Shown: in pieces, positions 5,850 through 7,983 of the stretch
How positions within the stretch are numbered: position 1 is the stretch's first letter
Layout of the letters: the number at the start of each line of letters is the position of its first letter
From: Anaerolineales bacterium
GTDB taxonomy: Bacteria > Chloroflexota > Anaerolineae > Anaerolineales > UBA4823
Direction of reading: 5' to 3'
Assembly (NCBI GenBank): GCA_026415275.1
Contig: JAOAHK010000095.1
Location: forward strand, 1-7,983
Length of the DNA: 7,983 nt
Made by a program: the position numbers and the translations under genes
Notes under the pieces: model-generated
Told to the model about the DNA's origin: nothing
The model's database searches: none
Seen by the model: only the letters and a program-made list of their open reading frames with translations

Positions 5850-6655
5850 CCGCTGAGACTACGTCCCAAGCGGAAGCCTAAGGCTGGCGAGGTAAACGTG
5901 CAGACCACCCCTTCACGCACTGTCGTGCGTGCCAACTTATGACTGTAGTACCACGAACCCCCGCGAATGACATAGCGAGATTTTTCGTCTCCGTTTTCGC
6001 GTCCATCACGAGGGTCATAAGGATAAGGCAACAAGACTGAACTCGTCCACTCCCACACGTTTCCTGCCATATCGGCAATGCCAAACGGACTGTCACCGCT
6101 AGGGGAATATTCACCAACGGGGGTTGTGCCGCGTTTGCCGCTTTCAAGAGTGTTACAGCGCCACGGGTCAAATTCGTCTCCCCAGGGGTATAGCCGCTCA
6201 TCTCCACCTCGCGCAGCACATTCCCACTCCGCCTCGGTAGGCAGACGATAGTTGCTTCCCAGCGTCTCGTTGAGCCAACGACAATACGCTTCGGCATCTT
6301 GTTTGGAAACCCCTACTACCGGATGGTTATCGGTGCCTTCAGAATAGCGAAAGCCACTCCACTCCTTGGGCACGCGATAGCCTGTCGACCAGATAAAGAG
6401 ATAATACTCCGCATTGGTAACCGGATAGCGACAGATTTCAAAAGCAGGCATTTGAACAACATGTTGAGGTTGCTCGATGGCAAAGAGGTCTTTCTCCACC
6501 CATTCTTCCGCCCACAATTCTGTGCGATAGAGATGTTCGATTTGGTCATCGCTGATGCCTAGAATGTATTCGCCAGCAGGAATGGTGACCATGCGCGGTG
6601 GGTTCACTTTGAGTTTTTTCAGCGGCGATTTTCCTAGTTTACTTCTCTCAAACAT
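5846..6655 (-). CDS. SUMF1/FGE-sulfatase-fold protein lacking the FGE catalytic cysteines
   Basis: The 269-residue product carries an almost stand-alone formylglycine-generating-enzyme-type (C-type-lectin-like) domain from about residue 22. Landmarks are M-V-T-I-P-A-G-E-Y (22-30), Y-P-V-T-N-A-E-Y (77-84), H-P-V-V-G-V (111-116), R-L-P-T-E-A-E-W-E (137-145), Y-P-W-G-D (156-160), D-M-A-G-N-V-W-E-W-T (195-204), R-G-G-S-W (231-235) and G-F-R-L (260-263). True FGEs have two copper-binding cysteines just after R-G-G-S-W/F; here the residues are Y-Y-S-H-K-L-A, so sulfatase activation is unlikely. There is no DinB-like domain as in EgtB-type oxidoreductases and no signal peptide. It may be a binding protein or an oxygenase-like enzyme of unknown substrate. 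TGA lies three codons upstream in frame, so ATG 6655 is the most upstream start; the SD is weak. It follows the glycosyltransferase on the same strand by 61 bp. Confidence 0.85.
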   Translation of the reverse strand: MFERSKLGKSPLKKLKVNPPRMVTIPAGEYILGISDDQIEHLYRTELWAEEWVEKDLFAIEQPQHVVQMPAFEICRYPVTNAEYYLFIWSTGYRVPKEWSGFRYSEGTDNHPVVGVSKQDAEAYCRWLNETLGSNYRLPTEAEWECAARGGDERLYPWGDEFDPWRCNTLESGKRGTTPVGEYSPSGDSPFGIADMAGNVWEWTSSVLLPYPYDPRDGRENGDEKSRYVIRGGSWYYSHKLARTTVREGVVCTFTSPALGFRLGRSLSG

Positions 6656-6716
6656 CTCTACCGGTCATGCCCTTCATTGGGAGTTTGGAGGGGACAACAA
6701 CGCAAGCATATTTTAT

Positions 6717-7799
6717 TCAAACTGCGATTGGCTGCCCCAGCACTTTCTCGTAAACTGTGGCATACTGCTTCAGAGTCAGGTGAATATTTTCGTCAATTGC
6801 TTTGCTAATGCCCACTAAATAGGCTTCTCCACTGGCTTCTTTTTTGTATGCTTCCCAGTGATCAACAACATCGATCAATACACGCTGCCAAGCCTGCGCT
6901 GTGTTTTGTACCAACCAGCCATATGAACGGAATTCTTCGTAGGGGGCACCTTCACTAGCAACCCAAGGAATTTTCATTACCATATATTCTAACACTTTTA
7001 TCCAGCTTCGTCTTTGGTCATATTCGCCAGCTAAGGGAGCGATTCCAATATCAAATTGCGATAAAACGGTTGCCCATTGGCGATGGGGAACCCAGGGGAC
7101 AAGAATCAATTGCTCTTTGGGTAGGTTGAGTTGCTGGGGTATACGTAGGTCTGCTCCGCAGAACATCACACGCACCTGTGGTCTTGCCTTGCACAGGCGT
7201 TGTAAAGCTGGGATGATACCACTATCTACAAAACTCTGAAAATGAGAAACACTCCCTCCCCAACCAATGATAATCCCCTCATGCACCTGTGGCTGCGCGT
7301 TTTGATAGAGGCTCAAGTCAATGTAATTGGGCACAACGATCATTTCAGCATAGGCGCGCCAGTCATCTGCTAGTCGGCGAGATGGTGTTGTCGCAGCATG
7401 GACAAGACGCAAACCCCACTTAAATTGCGTCAATGGCGGCGGTTCTACCTTTTGTCCATTGTCGCGACGTACACCTTGGCTCCAAAACAAATAATTCAGA
7501 TTGCTTGGATGCATTAGGTGATAAGCATCATCAAAATCCGCAAGGACGACCTTATCCCGCGCTTTCCAATACTGAATGGCAGATAAAACTGGTCCGAATA
7601 AATTGCGTTCGATAATAATCAGATCGGCTTCTTGACAAATTTCGTCCGCTTGAGGAGTATGATGGGCAAAGTCTTCAATACCGACCAGAAATGCCTGATG
7701 GCGTCCAGTCCGATTGATCGCGCGACACGGCAAAGCGCAACGCCATTCACTGCTGTTCCATTCCTCCTCGCTATCGGCATAGACGAAGACGATCTTCAC
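6717..7799 (-). CDS. GT-B fold glycosyltransferase (GT4-like, group 1)
   Basis: From GTG 7799 the product has 360 residues, usual for a GT-B enzyme. The N-terminal half begins with a Rossmann strand (K-I-V-F-V-Y-A, 2-8) and contains A-D-F-D-D-A-Y (87-93), seen in many such transferases. The C-terminal half has I-G-W-G-G-S (178-183), C-G-A-D (214-217), a P-W-V-P segment (235-238) and D-I-G-I-A-P-L (250-256), followed by W-I-K268-V-L-E271-Y-M, the usual donor-binding K/E region, and I-P-W-V-A-S. It should transfer a sugar from a nucleotide-sugar donor in the cytoplasm; donor and acceptor are not predictable. An in-frame ATG at 7841 is possible, but it would precede the first strand with 14 unlikely residues, while the GTG has a well-placed AAGGGA. 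The GTG overlaps the upstream glycosyltransferase stop by 3 nt within GTGA, so the two are probably translationally coupled. Confidence 0.85.
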   Translation of the reverse strand: MKIVFVYADSEEEWNSSEWRCALPCRAINRTGRHQAFLVGIEDFAHHTPQADEICQEADLIIIERNLFGPVLSAIQYWKARDKVVLADFDDAYHLMHPSNLNYLFWSQGVRRDNGQKVEPPPLTQFKWGLRLVHAATTPSRRLADDWRAYAEMIVVPNYIDLSLYQNAQPQVHEGIIIGWGGSVSHFQSFVDSGIIPALQRLCKARPQVRVMFCGADLRIPQQLNLPKEQLILVPWVPHRQWATVLSQFDIGIAPLAGEYDQRRSWIKVLEYMVMKIPWVASEGAPYEEFRSYGWLVQNTAQAWQRVLIDVVDHWEAYKKEASGEAYLVGISKAIDENIHLTLKQYATVYEKVLGQPIAV

Positions 7800-7983
7800 C
7801 GTTTTTTCCCTTGAATGGTTTCGCACAGGGTGTGATACCACAAGCGACTCTGCAAGTTCAGCGAGCGCAATTGAACTTGTTGACGCCCCGCATTGCCCAA
7901 ACTGACGCGCAAATCGTTATCTAAGACCAATTGGCGCAAGTAGGTATGCCATTCGTCCAAAGAATTGGCGATCAACCCACCAC
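7796..7983 (-). CDS. Glycosyltransferase, C-terminal fragment (partial, cut by window edge)
   Basis: An open frame enters from the right edge and ends at TGA 7798-7796, giving the last 61 residues. The pattern G-G-L-I-A-N-S-L-D-E-W, about a dozen residues later D-N-D-L-R-V-S-L-G-N-A-G-R-Q, is the standard end of a GT4-type GT-B glycosyltransferase: the segment following the donor site, then the 'LRxxLGxxGR' helix. It uses the GTGA overlap with the next gene, which marks a glycosyltransferase operon reading into the window. The N-terminal half lies outside, so length and subfamily are unknown. Confidence 0.75.
   Translation of the reverse strand, partial: GGLIANSLDEWHTYLRQLVLDNDLRVSLGNAGRQQVQLRSLNLQSRLWYHTLCETIQGKKR
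7807..7812 (-). promoter_or_regulatory. Shine-Dalgarno site deciding the GTG start of the glycosyltransferase
   Basis: AAGGGA on the minus strand ends 7 nt before GTG 7799 and lies inside the end of the upstream glycosyltransferase gene. It favours GTG 7799 over the more upstream ATG 7841. Confidence 0.6.

Noticed and set aside
5846..5990. Possible diversity-generating retroelement variable region in the C-terminus of the SUMF1-type gene
   Set aside because: Many retroelement targets have this fold, but there is no reverse transcriptase, no template-like repeat and no AAY-rich codon pattern in the window.
6648..6668. ATG 6668 on the minus strand as a start or short leader peptide
   Set aside because: It is out of frame with the SUMF1-type gene and stops after six codons, with an SD-like sequence too close to the ATG.
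7800..7841. ATG 7841 as the start of the complete glycosyltransferase
   Set aside because: It adds 14 residues before the first Rossmann strand and overlaps the upstream gene more. GTG 7799 has AAGGGA at 7-nt spacing and forms the usual GTGA overlap.
1..7983. CRISPR array, tRNA or rRNA gene, insertion sequence or phage gene
   Set aside because: I found no spaced direct repeats, cloverleaf sequence, rRNA-like segment, transposase or terminal inverted repeats on reading both strands. The genes account for almost all of the window.

Overview
The window is a piece of a bacterial chromosome, probably from a member of the Chloroflexota and most likely the Anaerolineae. This rests on recalled family distributions, not a search: a secreted Dsb-like/cyclophilin fusion lipoprotein, a small 'HNWLRW' four-helix membrane protein, a PrsW protein with extra N-terminal helices, and stand-alone SUMF1-type proteins are all familiar there. 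Base composition is mid-range. Shine-Dalgarno sites and sigma70-like promoter elements are recognisable. I see no tRNA, rRNA, CRISPR array, insertion sequence or phage gene.

Layout. Positions 1-426 (minus strand) hold a nearly complete small membrane protein cut by the left edge. Positions 427-694 are a divergent intergenic region with a good minus-strand promoter, a plus-strand extended -10 and an imperfect palindrome. Positions 695-5849 (plus strand) form one tight array. It starts with a baeRF family 3-like gene that is broken: its N-terminal part is joined out of frame to its own C-terminal tail. Then come a membrane-anchored HExxH metallopeptidase-like protein, a lipoprotein joining a thioredoxin/DsbA-like domain to a cyclophilin, a PrsW-type intramembrane protease and a DedA-family membrane protein. 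The last four genes overlap or are at most 36 bp apart, so they probably share a transcript. Positions 5846-7983 (minus strand) hold a converging group: the C-terminus of a glycosyltransferase, a complete GT-B glycosyltransferase overlapping it by 4 nt, and a SUMF1/FGE-fold protein. The SUMF1 gene and dedA meet tail to tail with interleaved stop codons.

How the genes may work together. The plus-strand array is all envelope-directed: an outward-facing protease, a folding factor, a membrane-embedded protease and a lipid- or transport-related DedA protein. An envelope maintenance or stress unit is a reasonable inference, but nothing in the sequence shows that the products interact. The minus-strand genes suggest surface polysaccharide or glycoconjugate synthesis. 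The least ordinary observations are the internally deleted baeRF-like gene, the Dsb-like domain lacking the first cysteine of its CxxC, and the SUMF1 protein lacking the FGE catalytic cysteines. I do not see convincing evidence of a wholly new system.
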